Assembly: GCA_004297825.1 (NCBI GenBank)
Contig: SCSX01000036.1
Location: 62,001 to 126,000, forward strand
Direction: 5' to 3'
DNA: 64,000 nt
Source of the DNA: Spirochaetota bacterium
GTDB lineage: Bacteria > Spirochaetota > UBA4802 > UBA5368
Part shown: positions 32,554 through 41,300 of the stretch, piece by piece
How the letters are laid out: the number at the start of each line of letters is the position of its first letter
Position numbering within the stretch: position 1 is the first letter of the stretch
Position numbers and translations under genes: made by a program
Notes under the pieces: generated by a model
The model's database searches: none
What the model was told of the DNA's origin: nothing
Seen by the model: only the letters and a program-made list of their open reading frames with translations

Positions 32554-33075
32554 ATGAAAAAAATTACAACCTGCATGATAGTGTTTGCAGCAATTTGCAT
32601 ATTCGGTTTCCCGCTCGCCGGCGCGGAGTACAAGAGCGAGGTGATCGACTCGATAAAGATCACGGGTGCCGATATACCCTCGGGCTTTCAGTTCGGCACC
32701 GTTCCCGCCTTCGCGCGGAACGTCCTGAAAGACAACCCCTGGAAGATGGACAAGGGCGCCATCAAGAAACTCGCGCCGCAGATATACCCCAGCGGCGACC
32801 CCGGTGTCATCGCGGACATGTACGTCGCGATACTCGCGCGAACCAGTCAGCCCACCGGAGACGACATCGTCTGCTATATCATACTCTACACCAGCGCCTC
32901 GACGGCCCGGGATGAGGTCAAGAAGCTCACGAGCTTTTCCGAGGTAAACAGGGACCGCACCATCGTGATCACGAACGACAATATGGCGGTCTACCTGCTG
33001 GTCGACGATACGGAAAACCTTCCGCTTATCCGCGACCTCGCGACGAGAATCCGTGAGAAGTTGAAACTGGGGTAG
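32554..33075 (+). CDS. Exported protein, unknown function
   Basis: The ATG at 32554 with GGAGGTG six bases before is preferred over the in-frame GTG at 32545 that lies inside the Shine-Dalgarno sequence. The Sec signal peptide is MKKITTCMIVFAAICIFGFP with cleavage near LAGA. The mature ~147 residues have an alpha/beta pattern (IVCYIILYTSASTARDEVKKL, TIVITNDNMAVYLLVDD) like a small periplasmic binding or ferredoxin-like domain. No family is recognised. It is followed by a 26-base perfect palindrome and converges with the gene at 33120. Confidence 0.78.
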   Translation: MKKITTCMIVFAAICIFGFPLAGAEYKSEVIDSIKITGADIPSGFQFGTVPAFARNVLKDNPWKMDKGAIKKLAPQIYPSGDPGVIADMYVAILARTSQPTGDDIVCYIILYTSASTARDEVKKLTSFSEVNRDRTIVITNDNMAVYLLVDDTENLPLIRDLATRIREKLKLG

Positions 33076-33087
33076 GGCACGCCCCGC

Positions 33088-33113
33088 GGTTCGCGGGACC
33101 GGTCCCGCGAACC
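33088..33113. repeat. 26-base perfect palindrome between convergent genes
   Basis: GGTTCGCGGGACC (33088-33100) followed directly by its reverse complement (33101-33113). It sits between the convergent genes ending at 33075 and 33120 and has no U-tract. It may be a transcription-terminating or RNA-stabilising hairpin, or a regulator site. Confidence 0.65.
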
Positions 33114-33119
33114 ATAGAC

Positions 33120-33524
33120 TCAGTTAATGTTATCTTTAAGAAGCACCTCTTCGAGCTCGTCCGCCTTCGCGGCGATGTAGGTGAGTGATTTCATGAAGCG
33201 CTGGGGATCCCCGTCTCTTAAAAGGATGGAGTCCCTGAGAATGAGCGTATCGTCGATGAGCGCCAGCCCGCCGAAATAGAGGGTGGAGTTAATCTTGAGC
33301 GCGAACTTGTACAGCTCGCAGAAGTCCCCCCGGAGCTTTCCTATCACCGAGTAGTAATTGATAATCCGGTCGCCCACCTCGTCATGGGTGAGGGTGATGA
33401 GCACCTGCTGTGACCGGTTGTTTTCGAACTGCAGTTCGGTCGTGTACGCGCCCTCCGAGTCCTTGTGGAACTTGAGCTTGAACTCGGACGCGATTGCCGC
33501 GATGAAGCCGTCGAATACTTCCAT
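33120..33524 (-). CDS. Small cytoplasmic protein, possible YbjN/secretion-chaperone-like fold
   Basis: A 134-residue protein without signal peptide. The order of elements (N-terminal helix MEVFDGFIAAIASEF, strands TTELQFENN and QVLITLTHDEV, then a helix and the closing F-M-K-S-L-T-Y-I-A-A-K-A-D-E-L-E-E-V helix) resembles the YbjN and type III secretion chaperone-like fold families. This is shape recognition, not a motif match. No secretion genes are in the window. The next gene on this strand, about 73 bases upstream, is the flagellin-like protein at 33597 (same direction), so they may be co-transcribed. Confidence 0.72.
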   Translation of the reverse strand: MEVFDGFIAAIASEFKLKFHKDSEGAYTTELQFENNRSQQVLITLTHDEVGDRIINYYSVIGKLRGDFCELYKFALKINSTLYFGGLALIDDTLILRDSILLRDGDPQRFMKSLTYIAAKADELEEVLLKDNIN

Positions 33525-33596
33525 TCCGTGCCTTCTATGCTGTTAATTTTTTCTCTCCCGGCCATGTGATTCTCACAGGCCGAAAAAGCATATCGT

Positions 33597-34256
33597 TTAA
33601 TCCCGGAGCAGCACCGCCGCTTTTTCACGGGAGACATTTCCCTGCGCGCGGAGCGCGGTTTCATGATCCTGCGCGATGCGCCCCCCGGTTCGGACGACCT
33701 CGCCGCGGACGGTCCCCGTGTCCACCTGCGCGGCGCCCGTGCGCGCGCCCAGGGTCCTGTTTATTTCTCCCAGGGCCGCGGCTTTCCGCTCGATCGAATC
33801 CGATGCGCGTTCCAGGGCCGCGGTATCAACGCCGCGGTTTTCCGAAAGATTAATAGCTTGCGTGCTAAGCACATTGAGCTCTTCGCGCAGGTCCACGGTC
33901 CCACGCGACTGCACCTGGGGCGGAATGACCGCGGTATCGAACCGGTTGGAATACGCGCCCAGCGCGGACTGGATCTGCGCGTTCACCGTCTTGAGCTCTT
34001 CCGCGTTCACGCGGTTTGAGGTCATCGCGTCCATGGCGATGGTGCGAAGCCTCGCGGAAATTTCCATCGCCTTCTGGACCACGACCTGGGCCATCTGGGC
34101 GATCGAGAGGGCCTCGGTCATGCTGCGCGTTCCGCCCGCCTGGAACACCTCCCTGCGCTGGCCGGGACTTGCCGGCGCGGCGCTCCCCTGGAGCGAGATG
34201 CGGAATGCGTTTCCCCTCCCCGGCACCACCTGCGAGAAGTCGGTCGTGATTTTCAT
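33597..34256 (-). CDS. Flagellin-like helical protein
   Basis: The ATG at 34256 with GGGAGG upstream gives 219 residues (a start at 34283 is rejected). Residues ~55-125 (ALSIAQMAQVVVQKAMEISA, LRTIAMDAMTSN, then QSALGAYSNRFDTAVI) resemble the D0/D1 helical region of flagellins. The last third has a second helical region (ELNVLSTQAINLSENRGVDTAA). A complete flagellin would be longer and have a variable central domain. There are no flagellar genes nearby and the N-terminus differs from the M-x-I-N-x-N start. It may be a filament-related minor protein or an unrelated coiled coil. Confidence 0.62.
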   Translation of the reverse strand: MKITTDFSQVVPGRGNAFRISLQGSAAPASPGQRREVFQAGGTRSMTEALSIAQMAQVVVQKAMEISARLRTIAMDAMTSNRVNAEELKTVNAQIQSALGAYSNRFDTAVIPPQVQSRGTVDLREELNVLSTQAINLSENRGVDTAALERASDSIERKAAALGEINRTLGARTGAAQVDTGTVRGEVVRTGGRIAQDHETALRAQGNVSREKAAVLLRD

Positions 34257-34396
34257 TGAAACTCCCTCCCTGCCCAACTGCATTTCGAGTATAGGGATTT
34301 CGGAATACTTATGTCAAATGATTTCCATCACTTGCCGGGGGCAAATTGCTCTTGTATTTTTCAATGAGTCATGGAGACTGATTCAAAGGTCGGAAA

Positions 34397-34606
34397 ATGC
34401 GACGATTGATATGTATAGTGCTTCTGTGTGCGCTTGGAACGGCGGCAGGCGGGTGCGGACAGAAGGCGGAAAAAAACAAGGTGGATATCGACCAGTTCGA
34501 GGCTGACCGGTCGAATAACTACCGGTACATCTTCCGCGACCTGGTCGAGAAAGAAAAGGCCGAAGAAAAGAAGGAACACAAGCGTCAGGACCCCTTCAAA
34601 AAGTAA
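34397..34606 (+). CDS. Small lipoprotein
   Basis: A 69-residue protein beginning MRRLICIVLLCALGTAAGGC, a lipoprotein signal with acylation Cys20 (A-G-G-C). The mature ~50 residues are highly charged (Lys/Glu/Asp), largely helical, and end Q-D-P-F-K-K. Small charged lipoproteins of this kind often tether to peptidoglycan or stabilise envelope complexes, but no family match is clear. It converges with the thioesterase, with only nine bases between stops. Confidence 0.75.
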   Translation: MRRLICIVLLCALGTAAGGCGQKAEKNKVDIDQFEADRSNNYRYIFRDLVEKEKAEEKKEHKRQDPFKK

Positions 34607-34615
34607 CGATGCGTA

Positions 34616-35089
34616 TCATGTCTCCGTTTCCCTCAGCTTGAGGCGCATCTTACGGCGCTGCAGGGCCTCGCGGTTCCGGCGCTGATCGTCGGGCGTTTCC
34701 AGGGTGAGCCCCGGCACCGCAATGGGCTTTCCTTTCGCATCGAGTGCGACAAAGGTCAGGTATGCCGAGGCCGTGTGGCGAATCTCGCCGGTGATAAAAT
34801 TTTCCGCCTCGACGCGTACCCCCACCTCGATCGACGTTCTTCCCACGTGGGTGATGCTCGCGATGAGCCGCAGCAGGTCCCCCACAAATACCGGGCTGTG
34901 AAAATCGACGCGGTCGATGGAGGCGGTGACCACGTTCGTTTGCGCATGCCTGCTTGCGACGATTCCCCCGGTGTTGTCTATATGACGGAGAATGACGCCC
35001 CCGTGGACGTTGCCCGCGAGGTTCGCGTCCTGGTGGGTCATCTGCATAACAATGGTCACGGAGCTGTCTTGTACCGTCTTAGCGTGCAT
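34616..35089 (-). CDS. Hotdog-fold acyl-CoA thioesterase (YciA/BACH type)
   Basis: Hydrolyses acyl-CoAs. The ATG at 35089 is preferred because GGAGGTG (35104-35098) is well spaced; the GTG at 35095 is too close to it. The 157-residue single hotdog domain has N-V-H-G-G-V-I-L-R-H-I-D (H-G-G before the central helix; N24 and D33 area are typical catalytic positions) and SIDRVDFHSPVFVGDLLRL. This is the acyl-CoA thioesterase II-like class. It converges with the small lipoprotein and is separated by 60 bases from the hydrolase upstream on its strand. Confidence 0.88.
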   Translation of the reverse strand: MHAKTVQDSSVTIVMQMTHQDANLAGNVHGGVILRHIDNTGGIVASRHAQTNVVTASIDRVDFHSPVFVGDLLRLIASITHVGRTSIEVGVRVEAENFITGEIRHTASAYLTFVALDAKGKPIAVPGLTLETPDDQRRNREALQRRKMRLKLRETET

Positions 35090-35148
35090 TTCCACACCTC
35101 CGGGGGCTTTCGCGATCCGTTATAGCGCCTGGGACCGATCCTATTAAG

Positions 35149-35997
35149 CTACAGCATTTCCTTTATAAGGGCAATAGTTTCTTTCGGCTTTTCCATGGGA
35201 ACGAGATGTCCCGCGCCCGGCACCACGCGGTATACCGCGCGGGGAAAGCGCGCAGACGCCTTCCCCAGATCGATGAAGTGCCTGTTCTCACTTTCACCCC
35301 CCTCGACAACCATCACGGGACACTGGATTTTTTCGAGGAGCGGCCATGGGTTGTAGCGGACGCTGCCCATGAAAAGGGCCGCCTCGTGGCGCGGGGAGCA
35401 TGCGAGCGTGAGCCCGCCATTTTCTCCCGGGACCATGCCATAGCGGATGTAAAGCTCCAGCATCTCCTCGTCCCAGTTCCTGAAAAGTTTTCTCGATCGA
35501 AGGTACTCGCGCACCTGGGCGTCGTTTTCCCAGGTGCTTCTGCGCTTTATGGATTTGGAGGCGAGCGGGTGCTGGTCCACGCTCATCTTGAGCGAATACA
35601 GCTCCTCGGGCAGGAAGATGGGTTCTATCAGGACCATGGCGCGCGCGGGCTGGCCATGCAGGGCGTTCGCGAGGGTTATTACGGTGCCGCCCATCGAATG
35701 CCCTACGAGAAAGGGGTCCTCGATTGCCAGTGATGTGCAAAGGCGGCACAGGTCCTCGGCAAGAAGGAGCCATTCAAGGCCGCCCTCTTCCGGCTCCGCG
35801 TATCGGTGATCGCAGAAATAGGGCGCGATCACGCGGTGGTCTCCGGCCAGCTCCCGGGCGATGGGGTGCCACATCCACGGCAGGAAGCCCGTTGCGTGGA
35901 GCAGCAGTATCGGCGCGCCATCGCCTTCGTAATCCAGGTACTGTAGGCTCGTATCCCCGATCGATTGCGTGCGTACTGCCGGTTCGATATTTTTCAT
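35149..35997 (-). CDS. Alpha/beta hydrolase
   Basis: Start at 35997 (GAGG-AACT-ATG); the longer frame to 36060 is unsupported. The 282 residues carry a classical alpha/beta hydrolase fold. The oxyanion region is L-L-L-H-A-T-G-F, the nucleophile elbow is V-G-H-S-M-G-G (Ser101), an acid lies in the VMVVEGGESENRH region and the catalytic His is in P-G-A-G-H-L-V-P. Substrate cannot be told; haloperoxidase- or lactonase-like relatives are common. It lies next to a thioesterase and an acyltransferase, which hints at lipid or ester metabolism. Confidence 0.87.
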   Translation of the reverse strand: MKNIEPAVRTQSIGDTSLQYLDYEGDGAPILLLHATGFLPWMWHPIARELAGDHRVIAPYFCDHRYAEPEEGGLEWLLLAEDLCRLCTSLAIEDPFLVGHSMGGTVITLANALHGQPARAMVLIEPIFLPEELYSLKMSVDQHPLASKSIKRRSTWENDAQVREYLRSRKLFRNWDEEMLELYIRYGMVPGENGGLTLACSPRHEAALFMGSVRYNPWPLLEKIQCPVMVVEGGESENRHFIDLGKASARFPRAVYRVVPGAGHLVPMEKPKETIALIKEML

Positions 35998-36201
35998 AGT
36001 TCCTCGCGACGGGAATCCTGGAAATGACCGGCCTACTGCCCATATGCCCCGGCCCGACATCCCTATCGTTGACGCATCGGGCCGGTTTTGTCAAGCAGGC
36101 GCAACGCCGGTGCGGAAGCCGGGTTTGCGCAAAGAAAAATTTGGCTTGCGCAATTGACCTTGACCCGGCAGCCTCATATTCTTGATTGGGAGGGGTGCGC
36201 C

Positions 36202-36948
36202 ATGCTGAAGAGAATACTTATGCCCGCCTGGACGCTCGCGTCCACCACCGTCTATACGCTGGTACTCGCCTTCCCGACGATAATCACCGCAATACTCAGC
36301 AGGACGGGCAGACTTCCCTTTTCGATCGGGAAGCTGTGGGTGTGGCTCATCCTGAAATCGAACCGCGTCAAGGTACAGGTCATAGGGAGCGAAAAGATCA
36401 AGAACTGGCGCTCCTACGTGTTCATATCCAACCACGCGAGCAACCTGGACCCGCTGGCCGTGGCGCAGGGGATCAGGAACACGTTGCGGTTCGTGGGGAA
36501 AAGATCCCTCTTCAAGATTCCATTTTTCGGCTGGGCGGTGAGCCTCGCCCGCATGATTCCCATAGACCGCTCCGACGGACCCGCCGCGGTGACGAGGATC
36601 AACCGCGTGGTGAGGGAGCTCAGGGAAGGGATCAGCGTCTATTTTTTCGCCGAGGGGACCCGCTCCGGCGACGGCACCCTGCAGAAGTTCAAGAAAGGGG
36701 GAGTGATGTTCGCGCTTCGCTCCCGGCTGCCGATAGTACCGATAACGATCGTGAACAGCAACAGGCTTCTTCCCAAGGGCTCACTCCTGGTGAGCCCCGG
36801 CACGCTCAAGGTCATAATAGGCGACCCCATCGAGACCGAGGGCATGAAAGATTCGGCCCGGGACCTTCTGCTGAAAAAAGTGCGGGGCACTATCGCGAGG
36901 AACCTGCGCAAGTTTTCATCTACGCTGCGGGAATCGCCGGCCCACTAA
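36202..36948 (+). CDS. 1-acyl-sn-glycerol-3-phosphate acyltransferase (PlsC family)
   Basis: A 248-residue membrane-associated acyltransferase making phosphatidic acid from lysophosphatidic acid (or a related lipid). ATG at 36202 with GGGAGGGG upstream. Motif I is N-H-A-S-N-L-D (His78, Asp83), motif III is F-A-E-G-T-R-S-G-D-G, and motif IV includes P-I-V-P-I-T-I. An N-terminal hydrophobic stretch (LASTTVYTLVLAFPTIITA) anchors it. The longer frames from 36088 are rejected for lack of a binding site. Seven bases separate it from the following hydrolase-like gene, suggesting an operon. Confidence 0.9.
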   Translation: MLKRILMPAWTLASTTVYTLVLAFPTIITAILSRTGRLPFSIGKLWVWLILKSNRVKVQVIGSEKIKNWRSYVFISNHASNLDPLAVAQGIRNTLRFVGKRSLFKIPFFGWAVSLARMIPIDRSDGPAAVTRINRVVRELREGISVYFFAEGTRSGDGTLQKFKKGGVMFALRSRLPIVPITIVNSNRLLPKGSLLVSPGTLKVIIGDPIETEGMKDSARDLLLKKVRGTIARNLRKFSSTLRESPAH

Positions 36949-36955
36949 GGAGAGC

Positions 36956-37999
36956 ATGAAAAGATCCCTGGTTCTTATCGCGCTTGTGTTGGGCGCGCTC
37001 ATACTCGTCTCGCTCGCATTCTCGTATGCATATTCTCGAAAGCCGAGCGTGCGTTATTTGCTTTCGATGTCAGGTTTCAGGAATCCTACCAGTTGGGAAA
37101 AATCGGAATTCTCGCTGGAAATAGGTCAGGAAACCATTCCGGTATTCTTATATTCGAGCCCGGGAGCGCGTTCCGCGAAATATTTTTACCTCCAGCATGG
37201 TTTCACACCCGAAGGGTACGCTCATCCCCAACTTCACCGGATGGCGGCGTCGCTCACCGACGCAACCGGCATGAGCGTGGTTGTGCCCCATTTGTGGAGG
37301 GGGGCGCGGGAGACCGCCAACCACACGAAGATGATAGATCTCACCGCCAGGGTATACAGCGCGCTGTATGAGCGCCTGCATGGCTCGTTTCGTGCGTTCG
37401 GGGCATGCATGGGGGGGAGCGCGCTTCTCATCGCGCTTAATCGAGTACCCAGGGATATATATCCGGAAAAAATATTTCTCGTAGGCCCCTTCCAGGACGG
37501 GAAAAAGCTCATTGAATACTACAATTCAGCATCGCCCGAGGTGGATATCCTGGTGAAGCTCGCGATCTCGCTCAATAGCGAAAACCTGACTGCGCAGGAG
37601 AAAGAGCTGGTTTCACGTGCTATTCAGCTTTCAAAGCCCGGTCCGACCGACCGCAGTGAAATGCGAAAAATTCTCGGTACAAAGCTATTTAACGATCTCT
37701 CGGTTCTTACCTTTAACAGCAATGAAGTCGAAGAAATGAACGCTGAAAAGATGTTCGCCGGCGGGGTACCAAAATGCCGGTATTTTATAATGCACTCCCT
37801 GAACGATACGATAGTTCCTTATTATGAAGGAAAAGGGTTGAATGAATATTTAAAAAAGGCGGGCGCGGATACCGCATTTCTTGGGACCGAGCTATTCTCG
37901 CATACCGAGAACACAATCACCGTGAAAGGATTTATCAGGGAAGCGCGCTATCTGATCAAATTTTTTGATGAATTATTCGAAGGCGATATCGAAAACTGA
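36956..37999 (+). CDS. Membrane-anchored alpha/beta-hydrolase-like protein with Cys nucleophile
   Basis: A 347-residue protein with AAGGAG upstream and an N-terminal TM anchor (LVLIALVLGALILVSLAFSY). The fold elements are Y-L-Q-H-G-F (oxyanion loop), F-G-A-C-M-G-G-S (nucleophile elbow with Cys151 where most hydrolases have Ser), I-M-H-S-L-N-D-T-I-V-P (Asp) and L-F-S-H-T-E-N (His). The complete Cys-Asp-His set resembles dienelactone hydrolase. It follows the acyltransferase by seven bases and probably works in the same envelope-lipid pathway. Codon use is somewhat more AT-rich in its 3' half. Confidence 0.78.
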   Translation: MKRSLVLIALVLGALILVSLAFSYAYSRKPSVRYLLSMSGFRNPTSWEKSEFSLEIGQETIPVFLYSSPGARSAKYFYLQHGFTPEGYAHPQLHRMAASLTDATGMSVVVPHLWRGARETANHTKMIDLTARVYSALYERLHGSFRAFGACMGGSALLIALNRVPRDIYPEKIFLVGPFQDGKKLIEYYNSASPEVDILVKLAISLNSENLTAQEKELVSRAIQLSKPGPTDRSEMRKILGTKLFNDLSVLTFNSNEVEEMNAEKMFAGGVPKCRYFIMHSLNDTIVPYYEGKGLNEYLKKAGADTAFLGTELFSHTENTITVKGFIREARYLIKFFDELFEGDIEN

Positions 38000-38361
38000 A
38001 CACTGTATATGAATATTGAGTACATATTTTATAGGTTTTCAGACTGAATCGTCCGTTTTTAATTGACAAAATGCTTTCTCTATACTAGCCTGTCATTCAA
38101 TCTTAATTGAGCAAAATATTAACTGTTTCATATTTGAATGCCGGGTGACAGGAAAATTTCAGGCTGACTCCTCACCCGCGGAATTTTAACCTCGAAAACG
38201 AAGCATAAAGAAATTTATTAGCCCGAATGGGCTATAGACAGGGTACTTTTTGTAATAATACAGCATACCGTCCAGACGGTATAGACACCGGGTAGAACAG
38301 CCTCACGCGTGCGGACCACTGGAAAACCGTGAGCGTTAAATGTGAAAATGCGGGGGTCGCT
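38000..38361. other. Regulatory region upstream of the large lipoprotein operon
   Basis: This 362-base stretch contains no gene. It is AT-rich over most of its length. It holds a short hairpin (TAGCCC-GAAT-GGGCTA, 38219-38234) and an 18-base palindrome (38265-38282). A TTGACA at 38063 has no correctly spaced -10. A TAATAC near 38256 could be a -10 next to the palindrome. Confidence 0.6.
38265..38282. promoter_or_regulatory. TetR-type operator-like palindrome
   Basis: ATACCGTC and GACGGTAT form a perfect 8-bp inverted repeat around a CA centre, 80 bases upstream of the start of the 38362 gene. The A-C-C-G-T-C ... G-A-C-G-G-T form matches the style of TetR-family operators. No TetR gene is in the window, so the regulator would lie elsewhere. 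A possible -10 (TAATAC, 38256-38261) adjoins it. Confidence 0.5.
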
Positions 38362-41300
38362 ATGATGTTCACAAGGATTGTGATGATCGGAGCCCTGGCG
38401 CTGTGTACTGCGTTCGTCGCATGTTCAAATGGGGGGAAGCTGGGCGGCTTCCAGAAAAACGAGCCCGACCCAGATTTCCAGCTTTTCAGTGTCATGGACG
38501 GATATGGCAACATCAAGGACCTGTTCGGCGATTTGGACATGAATGATGTTATCACCAATGATCTTCCCGCCGCGATCAGTGCGAACTACGACGAATTTAA
38601 CACTATGTCCAAAGTGCTTAAAGACCTCGCGACACATGAGGACCGTCCCCTGATCGATTTGATGACCTCCCTGCGCTCCCTCCTGTCCATCCTTGAGGAT
38701 AGCGAGCGTCATCACGCGAAATCCGAAGTGGATTCTTTCTATGAAACGGCGGGGGTAAATTATCACCAAGGTTTTTATGAGCTGCTGAATGACCTGAGTA
38801 AAACGGACGGGCTGACCGAGGACGGAATCGAGATCCTGAAAAAATCGATAGACTATATCGCGGATGAGAATGGATACGACCTCGATGAGCCCGAAGGCGT
38901 CAGGGACCTGGTTCAAAAGCTGATTGATAAAATTGACGGGATGGATGTGCAGGATATCAGGGATGCGTCCGGGATAATCGCCAAACTCACCATTCAGAAT
39001 GATACCCCGATGTTCATCGATAACTCTGGGAATTTGATCTTAAATTCCCGGGACATAAGCGCCGGCGATACGAATCTTGATCTTGGCAATGCGGTACGCG
39101 GAACGCACTCGCTCCTGCGCGCCTTGAACGATATGCTCGTGAGCGATGGAAGCGTCCGGGAAATGCTGTACCAGTCGGATGACTCTATCATGAAGCATGA
39201 CCTTCCCCGGCTGGTCGATCCCGCGCACGCGCCGGTCTATAAAAATTTACTCGTTAACATGGAAAGATATTTCACGGAGGGTGGTGCGAATTTCAACGCG
39301 GACTATAAAAACAGCGACCCTTATGTCAACGCGGAGATAAAAAACACGGCGCGCGAGGTGCTTCCCTTCCTGATTCAGCTTTTCATCAGGGATAAAGCGA
39401 CGGGGGAACCCGCCGGCATCCCCGATTATTCAATCATCCATGATCATGGGCTCGGGAAATCCCCGGTCGAGCTTCTGACCAGGGCGCTCGACAAGCTTCG
39501 GAACGCCGGTATCGATTTTGACACGTATGCGATTGAACCCTCGCTTAAAAGGATGATGCAATACGGCGCCGACGGCAATTTAAGAACCGCTTCCTCCTAC
39601 AAGGTGTCATACCTGGAGCATCTGATATTTACGCTTATAGCTTCATATCAGTATGGCTATAAAACCAGGATGAGCACGAGCGGAGAACCGGTCGATGATA
39701 ACTACTCCCGCGGACATGGCGAGGCAACACACGGCATTATCTCGGTGAACGATACCATGTACAGCCTCCGCACGGGGGAGACGTTCGGCTTGAATTCCTA
39801 CGGTCTCGCGCTCAACGTGAGAAAATCCAGCCAGGCCCCCCAGATCGGGAGAAGCGCGGACCCGTTTACGTCCTTCCAGAGGACGAATCACATGTTTTTT
39901 ATGGGCTATGATTTCCCGACCTTGGGCCTGCTTCCGGGCACGTGCGCGGGCGATGCGGGCCTTCCCAACGGCGGCGAAACCGTGGAATATGTCAGGCACG
40001 GCCTGGACGGGGACGGGAAACCAATAATGGAACCCGTTGCGACTATACAGGACGCGACTAATGACGAGGACTATAAAACGTATTATCCCCAGGTCGTTTC
40101 GGGACGGGGGGTGCTCAATACCGCGTGCTGGCTCATGGGCTGGATCGCGAGGGCCTGCTGGGAGGGAGAGGGGCCTTATTATTATGCTGATCCGGCGGCG
40201 GAATCGGTCTATCTCGACTATGACGGCAACGGTTCGAGCGAACAATTTTTCATTTATAAAAAGCTGAACGGGGACGTGTACGCGCTGGTGCACAAACCCT
40301 CCGCGGATCCTGCAACGTGGGTATATCTCTATCCTACAAACGCGTACGACGCTGAGGAACGGCTCTCCGGGGGTCAATTCCTCAATTTGAGCGGAACCTC
40401 CATCGATGAGGCGCTTTACAAATCCAGGGGCACCCGGGTGAAACCGGGCAGCGTGGAATTGACCTGCATGACCACCACCGAGGTGACGGGCGAAGATTTG
40501 AACAACAGCGATACGCACGTTTCGGATACGCTCGCCCACGCTCCGGTGATTCCGGGAAGCCTCATGAAAATTCATCTTAAGGAAGATACCTGGTGGTTCC
40601 CCGAGGAGACCGATATCTATATCACGTGCGATACCGAGGGCGCCATTTCAGGTGAAAATATAAACACCTCATATTCCGCCACGATCAATTATGACACGGG
40701 AGCGGTGAATTTTTACATTTCCGGAATTTCATGGGACATCGGGGATGTGACGCTTACTTCGTATCGCTACGGTTTGGATCCCACAACCGCGTCCGACGAC
40801 GGGGCCGGACATATAACCGGCCCGGCGGTGAGCGGCACCGGCACCATCAATTACGGCACGGGAGCGATTCAGTGCACCGTGACGGCCGGGTCGGGAGACA
40901 GGGTCGTACTCTGTACCTGGGACAGGGATACCGCGTATAACGGCAAACGCGAGCGCGCGAACCGCTACAAGGCAACGTGGAGGAGCGATTATTATATAGT
41001 CAACCGCGGCCACCTCGCCGAGAGCACCGTCCCCCCCATGAACGAGCGCGGTTGGACCTATGTCGAGGGCACGACCGGGGAGAACAAATTCAAGCTGAAT
41101 TCCAGCGGAAGCTACCTGCGCTCCGAGTATTTTACCTTCAACGAGAAAATCCGGGAAGAGGAGGCGATGCGCGCCTGCGCGTCGCAGGAAGAGGCTTTGT
41201 TCAGAAACTTCCAGTGGGTGGTACTTGAAAAGAAATTCATATTCATAATCCCCATGCATATATGGGCGACGGTGCTGACCTGCCAGGTACACTCGGCCGC

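Noticed and set aside
38063-38086. TTGACA and TATACT as a promoter
   Set aside because: The spacer is only 12 bases, too short for a sigma70 promoter.
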